Assembly: GCF_907164915.1 (NCBI RefSeq)
Contig: NC_061862.1
Span: forward strand, 91,064,051 to 91,128,050
Reading direction: 5' to 3'
Source of the DNA: Impatiens glandulifera
Lineage: Eukaryota > Streptophyta > Magnoliopsida > Ericales > Balsaminaceae
DNA length: 64,000 bases
A program made the position numbers and the translations under genes. Of this stretch, positions 52,098 to 63,084 are shown piece after piece (position 1 is the stretch's first letter; every line of letters starts with the position of its first letter). A model generated the notes under the pieces. That model saw only the letters and a program-made list of their open reading frames with translations, did no database searches and had not been told where the DNA came from.

Positions 52098-53285
52098 TGT
52101 TGGGTTGAAAAATTTAATTAATTTCAAAATAACTTAACAATTTGATTTGATGTTTGATGAAATAGTTTTTGGATAAAACTAAGTTCAATAATTGTTAGTC
52201 ATATCAAATATATAAATATATATTTAGATATCAACATCTGAAGTGGTGTAGTGGTAAGCATGCCCACTTGTTATACAGGTGACCTGGGTTCGAATCTCAA
52301 CAAGTGTAGAATTAATAATTAGATTTTTGTTCATTTGCAGGCACAGCCAACGCGCGCGAAAGTTAGACGTGGGGGTTCAGGCGTCTAATAGACTGATCAA
52401 ATGGGGGCGTCTAATGGACGGCTAAGATGATCAGATGAGGCGTCTAAGCAGATGAACGGCTAAGATGATCTGATAGGCATGTCTAATGGACGGCTAAGAT
52501 GATCTGATAGGCATCTGAAGGCAGATGCTCTTCCTGGCAGCAAAGTATTTCAGGTAGCTGACAGCAGAGCTCAACAAATGAATAATCGCCACGTATGTCA
52601 TAATTCAAATTGCATGTACTGCATTGTACTACCACGATCTCAAGAATCTTTTTCTAATGTACTACCCAGTACCTCATGGATAGTATATCCAACGGAAAGG
52701 TGACATGTGTCCAAAAGAAGGATTTGACCGTTGAAGTTTTTCAAGAATAAATTGCTGCCTAAGACAACCGACAAATCACAGGCTGAAAAATACAAGAAAC
52801 AGAGAGAGAGCTGCTTCATTCATTTTTCATTAAAGAAAGTTCCTGAAATCAAACATCTCACTTATTATCTAGCTGTGAATACATTGTATTACATACTGTC
52901 TTTTCGGTGAGAAAACTTCAGTGTTGTAAGTTGAACAAATGTTGTTTTGTTCAACAGAGAGTTAGCTAGATTAGTGAACTGTATTTGATTCAAAGAATTA
53001 TAGTGAATCCTTCCGGTGGTTGGAAGAAGGGGTGACGTAGGAGAGTTTGCTCCGAACATCCATAAACAAATTCTTGTGTTCTTTACTTTCTGCCATTCAT
53101 CCTTTTTTGGTTCTTAGCTTCAAATCCGACGAACATTTTCGCACTTGAATCTGTTTCAAGAGTTCGAAGGATTTGCGAAGAATAGAAAGAGATATTAATC
53201 CCTAATAAAATTTTATCAAACTGTTTATCCGAAGTCGTCATCAATAGCCAGATCCCCGTCTCTATTGGTGTCGCCGATCCTATCA
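52098..53285 (+). repeat. 3' LTR
   Basis: It begins TGTTGGGTTGAAAA and ends GATCCTATCA. It matches the 5' LTR along its length but differs by scattered substitutions, a shorter GGGCGTCTAATGGACGG-type array (about 52375-52520) and small indels. So the insertion is not brand-new. Confidence 0.95.
52239..52309 (+). other. tRNA-Asp-like sequence inside the 3' LTR
   Basis: Counterpart of 48838-48904. The A-box part (GTGTAGTGGTAAGCATGCCC) is closer to tRNA-Asp than in the 5' LTR, but the anticodon region (CACTTGTTATACAGG) has lost GTC. The B box (GGGTTCGAATCTCA) is intact. Each LTR has kept different tRNA features, so the ancestor was probably a better tRNA match. Confidence 0.7.
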
Positions 53286-53537
53286 ATCTTCAATGGCAAC
53301 TCCATTGGAAAGATCAAAAGCAGCGTCTCAACCTGAATTCTAAAACCTGAATTGAATTTCAAAGTTCAAAATAATTGCACCAGCAGTTAATAACATCAAT
53401 AATAGTTTCATTAACCAAACCCTAAATTAATATTCATCGAAATCATAATTTGGAACTTTAGTGAAAACGTTCTAACTCTTTCTTCTCCATGGACATTAAT
53501 GCGGAGAATGATAAGATGATAAAGAAATAGAACATGA

Positions 53538-53614
53538 AATCTGCATCGAGGCTCTAATGCGGTCGAGTCATGAACCATTTGGAGAATGAGAGGTCTTCTA
53601 GTTCCCATTTCCAC
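53538..53614 (-). pseudogene. DRP5A-like dynamin, second-exon fragment
   Basis: The frame reads EMGTRRPLILQMVHDSTALE then PRCRF, a hallmark of plant dynamin-related DRP5A-type proteins just after the P-loop exon. Homology stops after RCRF. On its upstream side it is fused to the RFC1-like fragment without a recognisable intron. The matching first-exon fragment is at 59755-59905. DRP5A relatives act in cytokinesis; this piece is not functional. Confidence 0.8.
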
Positions 53615-53639
53615 TTCACAAATTCTTCATCATCCTTCT

Positions 53640-54036
53640 CATCAACTATGTCTCATCAACTATGTGTTGTTTTTTTGTGAGGGAGTGGTTTCAATTCAGC
53701 TTCTTCCTTTAGAGATTTCCGTTTTTCTGAGTTCTCAATCTCTTGCTCTTTATCACTCTTAGTCTTATCATTGGCAAAATATTTGCTAGTTTTCTTTCGA
53801 CCGGAGTTCTAATTGCCTCCAGGATCCTAAGCACAACAATGACATATATACAAATTAGAATAATTACTACGGAGACAAATGAAATATTATATCACTCCAC
53901 ATAGAGAAATTTTGTACGCTTATAATCTTCTCCTGTTGTGAAGTAGCTGATGAAGACTTTTCAGATGTTGATGGCTATGTGTATTGCCACTGTCCTTGTC
54001 TTTTTTTCATAAACCACTTCCGAATATCCGACTGAT
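53640..54036 (-). pseudogene. RFC1 (replication factor C large subunit) N-terminal fragment
   Basis: Two exon-like pieces on the minus strand. The first (about 53935-54036) reads SDIRKWFMK followed by KDKDSGNT if one extra A is discounted; the start Met is lost. The second (53640-53826) begins at an AG acceptor and reads GRKKTSKYFANDKTKSDKEQ, the RRKTSKYF signature of plant RFC1, followed by a Glu/Lys-rich tail. The BRCT domain and AAA+ clamp-loader domain are absent. It is fused downstream to the DRP5A-like exon. Confidence 0.8.
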
Positions 54037-54040
54037 AAGT

Positions 54041-54317
54041 TAGACATGCAACACACAACAAGTATAATTAAATAATGATTCAGATAGATAAGTCTATAAA
54101 TGATGTCTTGTGCAGTTCTAATACAATACAATGGTGCAAATATGCCTTAAATGGTGTCTCATTCATTCAGATATAGTCATTGGAAGTTGATAACAAAAAC
54201 AAAAAAATAGGTATTAGAACTCACCATTTTCGAGTATCCAAACAATTCAACTAATTCTTTTCTTGTTCATTTCACAAGTAGACTGCCACGAAAAAAAAAT
54301 TCAAACTCAAAAGAAAT
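54041..54317. other. Intervening DNA left of the CACTA insertion
   Basis: Unassigned sequence between the RFC1-like fragment and the CACTA left end. It ends AAT, which is the target site. Confidence 0.5.
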
Positions 54318-55109
54318 CATTACAACAAAATATAGTTTCAGCAACGCTTATATGCCCACACATATTAAGTGTGGGTAAAAGTCAAGAAAATAAAAAGGTT
54401 TTGCCAACCTTTGATATACTAACAACTTTTATTATTTATTTTTTTTTATATATACTTGTTGACAAACTTATAATTTATTCACTTAAAATTTTAATATTTT
54501 TAACTTTATAAATATTTTATTTCATTATTTTAATTTTTATAAATAAATTTTATTTAAAACTTTATTAATATTAAAATTTAATTATTAATTTTTTATAAAT
54601 AACTAACCTTATCTCTTTTAATTAATTATTATTTAAATTTAATTAAATTAAAAATATATATATAAACTAAATATAAATTAGATATTATATTATATTAAAT
54701 TAATATTTTAGATTTTTTATGAAAATAAATATATAGATATTTGAATCTAACCTAATTCAATTTTTTTTTCTTTTATATATATATTTTTTGACAACCTTAT
54801 AATTTAATCACTTAAAATTTTAATATTTTTAACTTTTACAAATATTTTATTTCATTATTTTAATTTTTTCTAAATAAATTTTATTTTAAAACTTTATTAA
54901 TATTAAAATTTAATTATTAATTTTTTATAACATAACCAATTATATGCCTTTTAATTAATTATTATTTAAATTTAATTAAATTAAAAAAATATATAAACTA
55001 AATAAAAATTAAATATTATATTATATTAAATTAATATTTTAGATTTTTTATGAAACTAAATATATAGATATTTGAATATAACCTAATTGAACTATATTGT
55101 TTTGTTTCT

Positions 55110-55560
55110 CTCTCTTATGAAATGTTTCGCGGAGGCTCGTGCGAAGAAGATGAATATCTTGAGCAGCGACGAAATCCAACACTAAGAACAAGAGAAGGAG
55201 CTTCTAAAATAGCTGACTCCTAATTTGGCGATGGGCGGAAAAGGACAGACCGAAGCCGACTCTCGATTTGAGATCAAGTCGTCTTCATTGTTGCTGGTTA
55301 CGGTTCGAATCGTATGTTACTAGTCCTCTTCTCCGCTACTAGTTGGAGATCGATTTGAAGAAAGGCATAAGGGGTTTACCCCGCATTTCATCATATTTCT
55401 TGGTAAGTTGTAAAAATAGCAATAAACCTGTAATGAATCATAGCGAGTTTATTGAGAAATTTGGTTGGTCAAATGTACCTGTTGTTTCAGAGCAATTCGA
55501 TATAGCTTTAACGTTTTGGTTTTAAGTCGAAATTGGTTTATGTTTATTTCAATTTGGACG
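55110..55560 (+). other. Exon/UTR-like segment in the Pack-CACTA, unidentified
   Basis: This part is less AT-rich and has the look of a gene 5' region (GGCTCGTGCGAAGAAGATGA ... CGAAGCCGACTCTCG). A 60-codon frame (55343-55525) is open, but I recognise no family. It may be a promoter/first-exon piece captured with the FVE-like fragment or from another gene. Confidence 0.3.
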
Positions 55561-55977
55561 ACTATCAGTTTGATTAGTTGTTACTTTTCTGTTGTTCCAT
55601 CCACATGTTTGATAAAATGCTTCAATCAATGAGATTTCGTGTTTGAACTTTCCTTGCTCATCTGGTTTAGAGATTTTAATAAAATCGCATGCCACTATAC
55701 ATTCTCCCTAATGTACGTTTCACCGTTATTTGTTTTTAAAGAATCCAGGTGATGGGACAGGGAGTTGAAAGTGGTTTCTGACTAAATTTAGTTGAAGTTG
55801 GTATGAATTTAGTGTGAAGTGTTGCTGATGGATGAAATGTTAATCACTCTCCGAGTCTTTCCATTACCTTCAAGTATTTATTTGGTCTTTCAAATGCATA
55901 TTTTTATCATCTTCTTAATCCCATGTCTAATTTATTCTTACTCTAAGTCAACATTTGTTGCATATATGCACTATTTA

Positions 55978-58915
55978 TGGGAGAACAACCACATAGTTCT
56001 TGTCAAGAGGGATTTCATTCTTATTCAACTCATGGATGGTCAGGAACCTAACCGTAAAAGATTATGAGGTATTTATTTTTTATTACATTCTTTTGAATCT
56101 CATGAACTGTGCTTCTCATTTTTTTTAAGAATTTATTGCCTGCCCTTATAAATGAAACAAAATTTGGTGGAAGTTAAATGTGAGGAGATGTGGTTATGCA
56201 ATTGTTTATTCATTAAACAGTTTTTGGTATATCAACTAGAAATGTTGATACTTTTTTCTTTAACTTTTTTGATTTTTTTACAAGGAATAAGAGGCATTTT
56301 TCCTTTAGGCTTTATCCCTTTTTAGTTGTAGCGAACCCCTTAAGTGAATATTTGCGACAAGAAATGAATCCAAATTTTATGATGACTGACACTTTTAATC
56401 AGAAGATAATTTGTTCTTGGATTGGAAAGCTATGGGGCTTATGTTTAGAGGAAAATTTTTTCCTTTACCTCGTCAAACACCCTTGAGATTTTCAAGTGAT
56501 GTGTTTGGTTTATTACACCATTTAAAGAGAAATAGGGAATGAATTCTGATCTCAATTTGATTCTCACCCATCCATGCTCCAATAGTACTCTGTTTTGTTC
56601 TTTTAAATGTAGATAAATGTCGTTCAGTTATGGGGCATGTGTTCTGTATTTACCAAGGGCATCTTCTAAGTCTCCAGGATCTGTTGGTGTTAGCTCCAAA
56701 ATCAACTCAAAGGTTGCTAAGAAATCTGTCGATGGCCCTAATCTTTGTCCTAGAGGTACATACCAAGGGCATGATGATACTGTGGAAGATGTGTAGTTTT
56801 TCCCATCAAGGTAGGAAGAGTAGTATCTACAATCAAGACCCTTGATCTAGGGTTTTTTGTTGTTCTTGAACATACAAGTACTATACATGTTTATTCTTTA
56901 TGATTTTTTTACATTTCTCTCTAAATATTCTTGCTCGTTTTATAGAGACCAGTAACTTTACATGTGAACTTGTGTTACAATATCTATGAACATTAAGTCC
57001 ACTATTTTAAAAAATGTCAGTAGAAAAAGGTTGTGAACTGGAGAATTATCAAAATCTTGTTTTATAGTTCCTACATTTGTTATTAAAATCATTACTCTCA
57101 CAAAAGTATAGATCATGTTTGCTGCATTAGGAACTGCCTTCCCAAACTCCAGTTCATAATGAAAGTCTAGCTTAGTGAAATCTGGAAATTTAGCAAATAT
57201 GGAGCACTATTTTTATGCATTTTTTTTTGTTTCTAGTCATAAAATTGTTATATGGATCATCTGTATTATTATATATTTGTCAGGGTATTCCCGTGTAGAA
57301 CTGAGTAAATTTTATCATCCTGGTTGCTTGCCTTTTTCTTCTGTCGTATATATAGCTATTAGTCGTATATATAGCTATTAATACTGTTTTATCTGACTCT
57401 CTTTTGTACTAAAGTGGGCAGAAATTCTGTAGCGTTGGTAGGTACATTATGTTGTAATTCACTTCACGAGCTTAATAATTTCAAGTTTTTCTTAGAAGTG
57501 ATTATGATTATTACTACATGATTGGGACAATAAAATCTACTGGGTACTGCCTCAATAAAGTATACTATGCTTTAGAACCAGACTTAGTACTTCTGAAAAC
57601 TAAGGCAACTATTTTTTAGGATCTTCTTTTGTGAATTAAATCTAATTGTAGATTTCAATTGAAAGCGGAGAAATCAAAAGTTTATCTTTTTCTTCGTCAC
57701 ATTCTTTACTCATTTCATATTATGGTAATAAAGGAGCACAACCATAAGCATTTATTATAAAATGCGTATATAATCAAATATGAAAAGAACAAAATATAAA
57801 TAATATTTTATTCTTATCATCTTTCAAGGTGCAAACACAAACATTACCCAACCTTTTGCAAAATTATCCATCAATACATGATATATACAATATTTATTTT
57901 GATGATTATAACTATTGATAACATCTAATAAATAAGTGTAATAGCATGATTATAAATAATATATAAGAGTTCATGTTTGTATTAAATGAATTGTCATGGA
58001 GGCTGCTAGTCAATTATACGAACCACTGAGGAAAAAAGAATGACCCCCTATAAAGCTATTCAAGTTAAAAATAACCATCCGAATTCATGTTTCCTACTTA
58101 ATGTGACCGCCTGCCATTTTTGTTGGAAAAAATCCCCACTTTGCTCAAAGAGGATGAGCTATTTGGAACCCTACTTTATAGTTTACAATAACTTTATTCT
58201 GTTTTTTTCCTTGCTAAAAAGGAAGGATGCGGGTTTAAGATCCCTAAATGCTTACATGCAACATTATTACCAGTTCATCTTTTGCCTATAGTCCTGATCT
58301 ATCAATGACATTCACTTGTCTCTTCTATCGGTTGAGAAAGTTCACGATGCTGACCTTTATTGTGTTGATTGGAATCCACACAATGTTAATTTTATTCTGA
58401 CAGGGTATGTAATTTCCTTGCCATTATGTGATTTTTCAGTAAATTTGTTAGAAGTTAAGTTAACACGAGTTCATATACACATTTCTACTTTTTGTACATG
58501 AGGATGTAACTTCATTGATGCGTTGCTGAGTATTTTCTATAGTTTTTGATTCCGAGTTTCATTTAATTTGCATGGTATTCAACAGATCGGCTGATTATAC
58601 CATACGCATGTTTGACCGTCGAAATCTTAAGTCTGGAGGGGTTGGATCACATGCTCATGTATTTGAGGGTCATGATGTTGTTGTTCTCTGTGTACAGGTT
58701 TGCAATATATGATCAGTTATTCTTTTTTTTTGGTTGATTTATCTATTGAAAATAGCTTCTGACAATAAATGAATTGCAGGTTGATTTTTACAATAGCTTC
58801 TGACAATTGTTTCAATGATTTATTATTATTATTTTTGTAGTGGTCTCTAGACAAGTCATCTGTTTTTGGCAGTTCAGCAGAAGACGATATTTTTAACTTG
58901 TGGGATATTGAAAAG
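55978..58915 (+). pseudogene. MSI4/FVE-like WD40 gene fragment
   Basis: Several exons of a plant MSI4/FVE-type WD40 histone-binding protein are recognisable. A weak match lies near 55978-56067 (LMDGQEPN ~ QTDGSVPN). About 56613-56811 has VVQLWG and, in another frame, PRGTYQGHDDTVEDV followed by a stop. 58325-58404 reads VEKVHDADLYCVDWNPHN. 58586-58697 reads SADYTIRMFDRRNLK. 58841-58915 reads WSLDKSSVFGSSAEDDIFNL. The last three are joined in phase by proper GT-AG introns. The exon between ~56811 and 58325 (SVGDDSCL region) is missing and the C-terminus is cut off. FVE acts with histone deacetylase/PRC2-type complexes in flowering control; this copy is dead. Confidence 0.85.
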
Positions 58916-58924
58916 GTCTAAAGC

Positions 58925-59220
58925 CTAATCTACTAAATTATAGATTGTGTATATGCAATGAATAGACACAACTTTAGGATGTATTTAATGGTTTTCATAT
59001 TTTTGATTAAAAACTTTGTATCTCATTAGTATTTCTTATGTATTTAGAATTTTTGTTTAAATTTGAAAATAATTATTAAAATATATAAATAATAACTGTA
59101 AAAAAATGAAAATATAATTGCATGAAAAGCATAAAATAAAATCTGGAGAAAAAAAATATAGACCGAATAAAAAAAATAAAACAAAAAAACCGAAAAAATA
59201 ATGGGCTAAGAATTAATTCA
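58925..59220. other. AT-rich interior of the Pack-CACTA
   Basis: No coding sequence; it leads into the right subterminal repeats. Confidence 0.5.
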
Positions 59221-59646
59221 AAAATATATGGTACTGGCGACGCTTATTTTAATTTTACCAACGCTTATTTAAGCGTCGCTGAAAACCTACAACGACCCTG
59301 CTTTTGGTGACACAAGTTTAAGCGTCGGTGATATCTTTGGCGACGCTTTTAAACGTCGGCAAAAGTCTTTTTAAACGTCGGGGATGTCTAATTTGTTGTA
59401 GTGAATGAGACGTAATGATAGTTGTACAATGTCAGTTTATATTAACCAGGACAATATATATTCAGATTCCAAAGTTTTCTAAGAAGAAAGTTTAACGAGT
59501 GAAAAATAATACGACAATTTAGTGTTTTAAGCACCCATACTGAAAAAATAAAAAATAAATAATAGTAATCTCATCGATTTTAGATGACAAAAATGAAATA
59601 TAAAAAAAAATCAAATAAAGGAAGACTAAGAGGAAAATAATTGACC

Positions 59647-60027
59647 TTAATTTTGACTTGCAAGTTTTGAAGAGAACGTTTTAGGCTGAAAAATGACGTC
59701 CTCCGCTATGGAAACAGAACTCGACGCAATAGATAGAGAGAGGATTGTATTGACCAATAGATCTTCCAAGAGTGAGCTCTTGTCGTTGGACTGAGCTCCT
59801 AGGACAACGATCTCAGGGATAGGGAGCTTCTCACCGAAGGCAATTGCTGCTGCCTGTACACGATTGTAGGCCTCGATTCTAGCCTTGAAATTTGAGGACA
59901 TCCAATTTTGATTGGTCGATTGGCGGTGTTGATGTTTTCTGGAACAAATTATAAGCAATAAGATTGTAAGATCTATTGAGCAGTCGGCGCGCAGGGGAAG
60001 GGAGAAAGAGAAACAGATTGGGAACAT
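59647..60027 (-). pseudogene. DRP5A-like dynamin, first-exon fragment
   Basis: In the 126-codon frame, residues ~47-92 read ARIEAYNRVQAAAIAFGEK, LPIPEIVVLGAQSNDKSSLL and EDLL. That is the N-terminus and P-loop region of plant DRP5A-type dynamins; the usual GGQSDGKSS P-loop is here GAQSNDKSS, losing the Gly before Lys. After LLEDLL a GT follows (59754-59753), fitting a splice donor. The remaining residues (VNTILSLSIASSS...) are not dynamin. The first ~45 residues also do not match. The downstream exon is at 53538-53614, beyond the Pack-CACTA. Confidence 0.75.
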
Positions 60028-60102
60028 GGATGCTCAAAGGTTAATTTAATTTTTTTATAGGTAATAGCGATTGATATATGTACCAATCACTAATACAACT
60101 TA

Positions 60103-60275
60103 CACTACAACAAAAAAGGCTTTCGGAAACGCTTAAATAAACTTTTGTCAACCCTTAAAAGCGTCGCTAAAAATATTACCGACACTTATCTTAACGTCGC
60201 CAGAAGCAGGGTGGGCGTAAGTTTTAACAACGCTTATTTAAGCGTCGGTAACATTAAAATAAGCGTTGCCAAAAG
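60103..60275 (+). mobile_element. CACTA left terminus of a second related element
   Basis: CACTACAACAAAAAAGGCTT is followed by several GCGTCG/AACGCTTA subterminal repeats (to about 60275), the same type as in the 54318-59403 element. The element should extend to the right. No matching right end is seen before 64000, so it either continues past the window or is truncated. If complete, it would enclose the captured fragments at 60.5-64 kb. Confidence 0.75.
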
Positions 60276-60540
60276 TGTATTTCATTTTTTACAATTTTAT
60301 TTTATATTTCAATTTTTATAATAAAATTTTTTATTATTTTAAATTAAATAATCAATAAAAAGAACATTTAAAATATCATTTTTTTACTCGTTATTAACAT
60401 TTTAAATAATAAAAAATGAAATATAAATAATCTCAACAAAATTATCTCATAAAATCATATTAATACTTAAATAAAAAACATTAACTAATATATTACAAAT
60501 GTTCTAATAGTTTAAAAACAATTAAAAGACAATTTTATAC
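60276..60540. other. AT-rich DNA
   Basis: No features seen. Confidence 0.4.
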
Positions 60541-60549
60541 ATCCTATTT

Positions 60550-60665
60550 TTTTGGCACCAACTCCACAGCATCTCTAACACAATTTGGAAATGATATGTG
60601 ACCACCAGACATGTAATTAGATTTTGCATTGCAGCTGAATTAATAATGTGGTATGTTGCCTGCAA
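60550..60665 (-). pseudogene. Exon-like fragment of unknown gene
   Basis: After a TTGCAG acceptor (about 60659) the minus strand reads ATYHIINSAAMQNLIT and, one base shifted, MSGGHISFPNCVRDAVELVP. The two-frame continuity suggests a real exon with one indel. I do not recognise the family. It has the same orientation as the other captured pieces. Confidence 0.35.
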
Positions 60666-61376
60666 TGAGATCCAAAGAAAAACATTTCATTGCCCAACAT
60701 AAACAAATGGTAAATACAAAGTAAATTTCCTTTAACTAAATGAGAAAAAGAAAGTAAATTTCCTTTTAACTTAATGCGAAAAAAAATGTCAAACACACCA
60801 CTTCTATTCTTAAATACTCTCAACAAAAAGTGTTTGGATAATTTTTTCACACCAATGCATTCCAAAAGAGACTTTAATACTATATTATACAAAAAGACAA
60901 TTCTATATCCAGCAGTTGAGTCAAATAAATCTCTTTTAACTTACTCAATCTTCACACACTATAAAACAAGAAATCCCAATTAATAGAGATTTACTCAACT
61001 AAAGCTTATGTAATGTAACCTGCATAAGTATCTCCAACACCAATCCCAGTAAACCTAGTCTTTCATGTTCCAATGGAAGTTGTATGTTAGATTTTTCTAT
61101 TGAAATTGGAAGTAGAGGAAATAAAACTCAATAGTTCCACTTGTAAGTATCAACATCTGTAATTGGTATCAACAACTCTCTTTGGACTATACTTTGTCAG
61201 AAGACCTTTTAACCGTGAATACATAAATTTCCTTTCATCGAAATCAACAAGAAAAAAATGATAAGAATTATAAAAGTAACAGATAAGTTCACAGAAAGCT
61301 AGTTACGGACTTATATGAACAACAACATTTTCAATAATTGATTATCCCACTGCAGATCTGAGCTCATTTTAAGCAT

Positions 61377-61994
61377 CCTAAGTAGAATCAGTATTAAATG
61401 GACAAGAAATATAAATGCTAAGAGTTGGACGCTCATAAGGAGCATCCTGAAAGCCAAAAAAGGTCCATCATCACAAGTACTAATAGTGATGACCAAAATG
61501 AACGAAATCAAAATCAAATAGCAATAACAAATTAACAATATACATGAAAAAGACAAAAGATGCAGGGAAAGTCATGCATACCGCTTCTTTAGAAATAATT
61601 GCAAGCTCGCCTGACTTAACACCCTCTTAACACCCTGTTGCTAGAACTCTCTAGCAGCATAACCCTAAAATAATAATACAATATTGCATCAATTCATTTT
61701 GGTGGAGTTAGCAAAAATTAGGGTGGAAGGAAAGAAGTTTTCAGTCATATGAAGCCAAAATGTGCAATATGTTTGACATTAGTTGGAAACCCAATTCAAT
61801 CTCTCATTCCTCGACAACTGCAACGCAAATAATGATATATGATAGCACCTGAGCATAACATAATTAAGATATACAATGGATTCGGTATCTTCGTCCTACA
61901 TCAAACTTCGATTAGAGTACGATAATATCAGAATTGCGCAACTTACACCAGCGTTACTGCCTAGGATTACGTATTTTAAACTTTTCTCCGCCAT
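61377..61994 (-). pseudogene. Monodehydroascorbate reductase (MDHAR) fragment, three exons
   Basis: Exon 1 (61947-61994) reads MAEKSLKYVILGSNAG and ends at GTAAGT. Exon 2 (61582-61664) follows an AG acceptor in phase and reads GYAAREF, then a stop and a small insertion, then VKSGELAIISKEA. Exon 3 (from 61446 down) reads DAPYERPTLS before it decays. This is the N-terminal FAD-binding region of plant MDHAR, which recycles ascorbate using NAD(P)H. The FAD motif GGGVSAGYAA is shortened (GSNAGGYAA). The rest of the enzyme is absent. Splice sites are preserved, so fragments could be spliced if transcribed. Confidence 0.9.
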
Positions 61995-62280
61995 TGATTG
62001 ACTGCTCGTTGGCTGGCTTATCCATTCAGATAAGAAAACAGACTGAAACGCAGTTCAACATAGCTAATCAATTTTATTGTAATTATGTTATAATATGGAA
62101 CGCGTGATAAGCTTGAAAATCACCATAGCGTGGATCTGCAAAGGCTTGTTCGATCTTGGGTTATTTGAATAACCAACTGGTTATTTCAAAATAACCTTGT
62201 TGGGAGTATATATGTTTTGTAAATTTGGATATATATTTACATGAGATAATCTGACATGAATTATTGACTAAATTTACTAC

Positions 62281-62392
62281 CTGCTGCCAGCCAAGATGTG
62301 TGAGCTTTGCATCAAAAAACTCTTCTGACATGTATGCACTATGTTCTTTTTCTCCTGCTACATTATGGAACCTTGGGCATGCCTTACATGTT
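62281..62392 (-). pseudogene. Phosphoglycerate-mutase-like protein, single exon fragment
   Basis: The minus strand reads FHNVAGEKEHSAYMSEEFFD then AKLTHLGWQQ, ending at a GT donor (62280). This matches the exon after the RHAQG/RHG motif of plant phosphoglycerate-mutase-like proteins. Just upstream the histidine motif is broken: VRHAQG is readable only after a one-base shift (…GTAAGGCATGCCCAAGG). No other exon of the gene is nearby. Confidence 0.8.
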
Positions 62393-62399
62393 GTATACA

Positions 62400-63080
62400 A
62401 TACATAATAATTAACCAATCAAATGGCATGTTTTCAGATTGCAAAAAACATAATAAACGTGTTCAAGTTCTTAACAAATAAAATGAGATGTTAAAGAAAA
62501 ACTCCACTAACTAGATGAACTGTTTAACAACTATGAAGTGAGTATAAATTAGTTATACTGAAAGTATCAACCATGTATGCAACTTAACAGAAAATGTACA
62601 TCACAACAACAAAAACTCAAACATATCTTAAGAATTATCAGTGTAGAGGATAATAAAGCTCCTCTGTCTCTCTCTTTTCATTTTCATTTAATTGAATTGA
62701 ACTGTACACTACTATTTTAAAATAGCTCTCACTTGACCTAAATTTTGAGCTAAAGATAAAGATTATGGAAGAATTTTAATCTTCTGGTCTACTTTCAGAT
62801 CTAAGAACAATACAAAGAATATAAGGTGAAGTCTAGCCCAATCAATCAATCAATATTAGCAAGTTATGCATATCAGGGCAATCAAATCAAACAAAGACAA
62901 TACGATGAATTGGAAGTTGATAAATACGTGAAGAAGAGGAGATTGACATGCAAAATGAATCGTTTAAATGATATAGCAATGGCAAATAAAGAAATAGAGA
63001 GATTACCGGAGAAGAGAATATAGAGGAGAAGTTAGCAGTAGGATAAAAATTATGCAAATTTACAAAGAAAATAATTTTTC
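62400..63080. other. Unassigned sequence between captured fragments
   Basis: AT-rich, intron-like DNA. The plus-strand frame 62826-63023 has no recognised domain and opposes the orientation of neighbouring fragments; I treat it as chance. Confidence 0.4.
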
Positions 63081-63084
63081 TGCT

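Larger units (their letters stand above)
48694..53285 (+). mobile_element. Pol-deleted Ty1/copia retrotransposon with intact borders
   Basis: Two LTRs (48694-49983 and 52098-53285), each TG...CA, flank a 2.1-kb interior. The element is bordered by ATCTT on both sides (48689-48693 and 53286-53290), a 5-bp duplication. A primer site for initiator tRNA-Met adjoins the 5' LTR and a purine tract adjoins the 3' LTR. The interior keeps gag and only the last ~30 codons of pol; protease, integrase and reverse transcriptase are gone. It is a gag-only deletion derivative that could move only with enzymes from an autonomous relative. Confidence 0.95.
54318..59403 (+). mobile_element. CACTA element carrying host gene fragments (Pack-CACTA), 5.1 kb
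   Basis: The left end is CATTACAACAAAATATAG (one change from CACTA); the right end is the complement of CACTACAACAAATTAGAC. AAT flanks both sides (54315-54317 and 59404-59406). Subterminal repeats of AACGCTTA/GCGTCG type lie at both ends (for example CGACGCTTATTTTAA near 59226 and AGCGTCGGTGATATC near 59318). An AT-rich direct duplication (about 54440-54735 and 54785-55090) follows the left end. No transposase frame is visible; the interior holds an MSI4/FVE-like gene fragment. Confidence 0.88.

Noticed and set aside
56630..56845. Independent 71-codon gene
   Set aside because: It mixes frames of the MSI4/FVE-like exon; the correct frames contain a stop and frameshifts.
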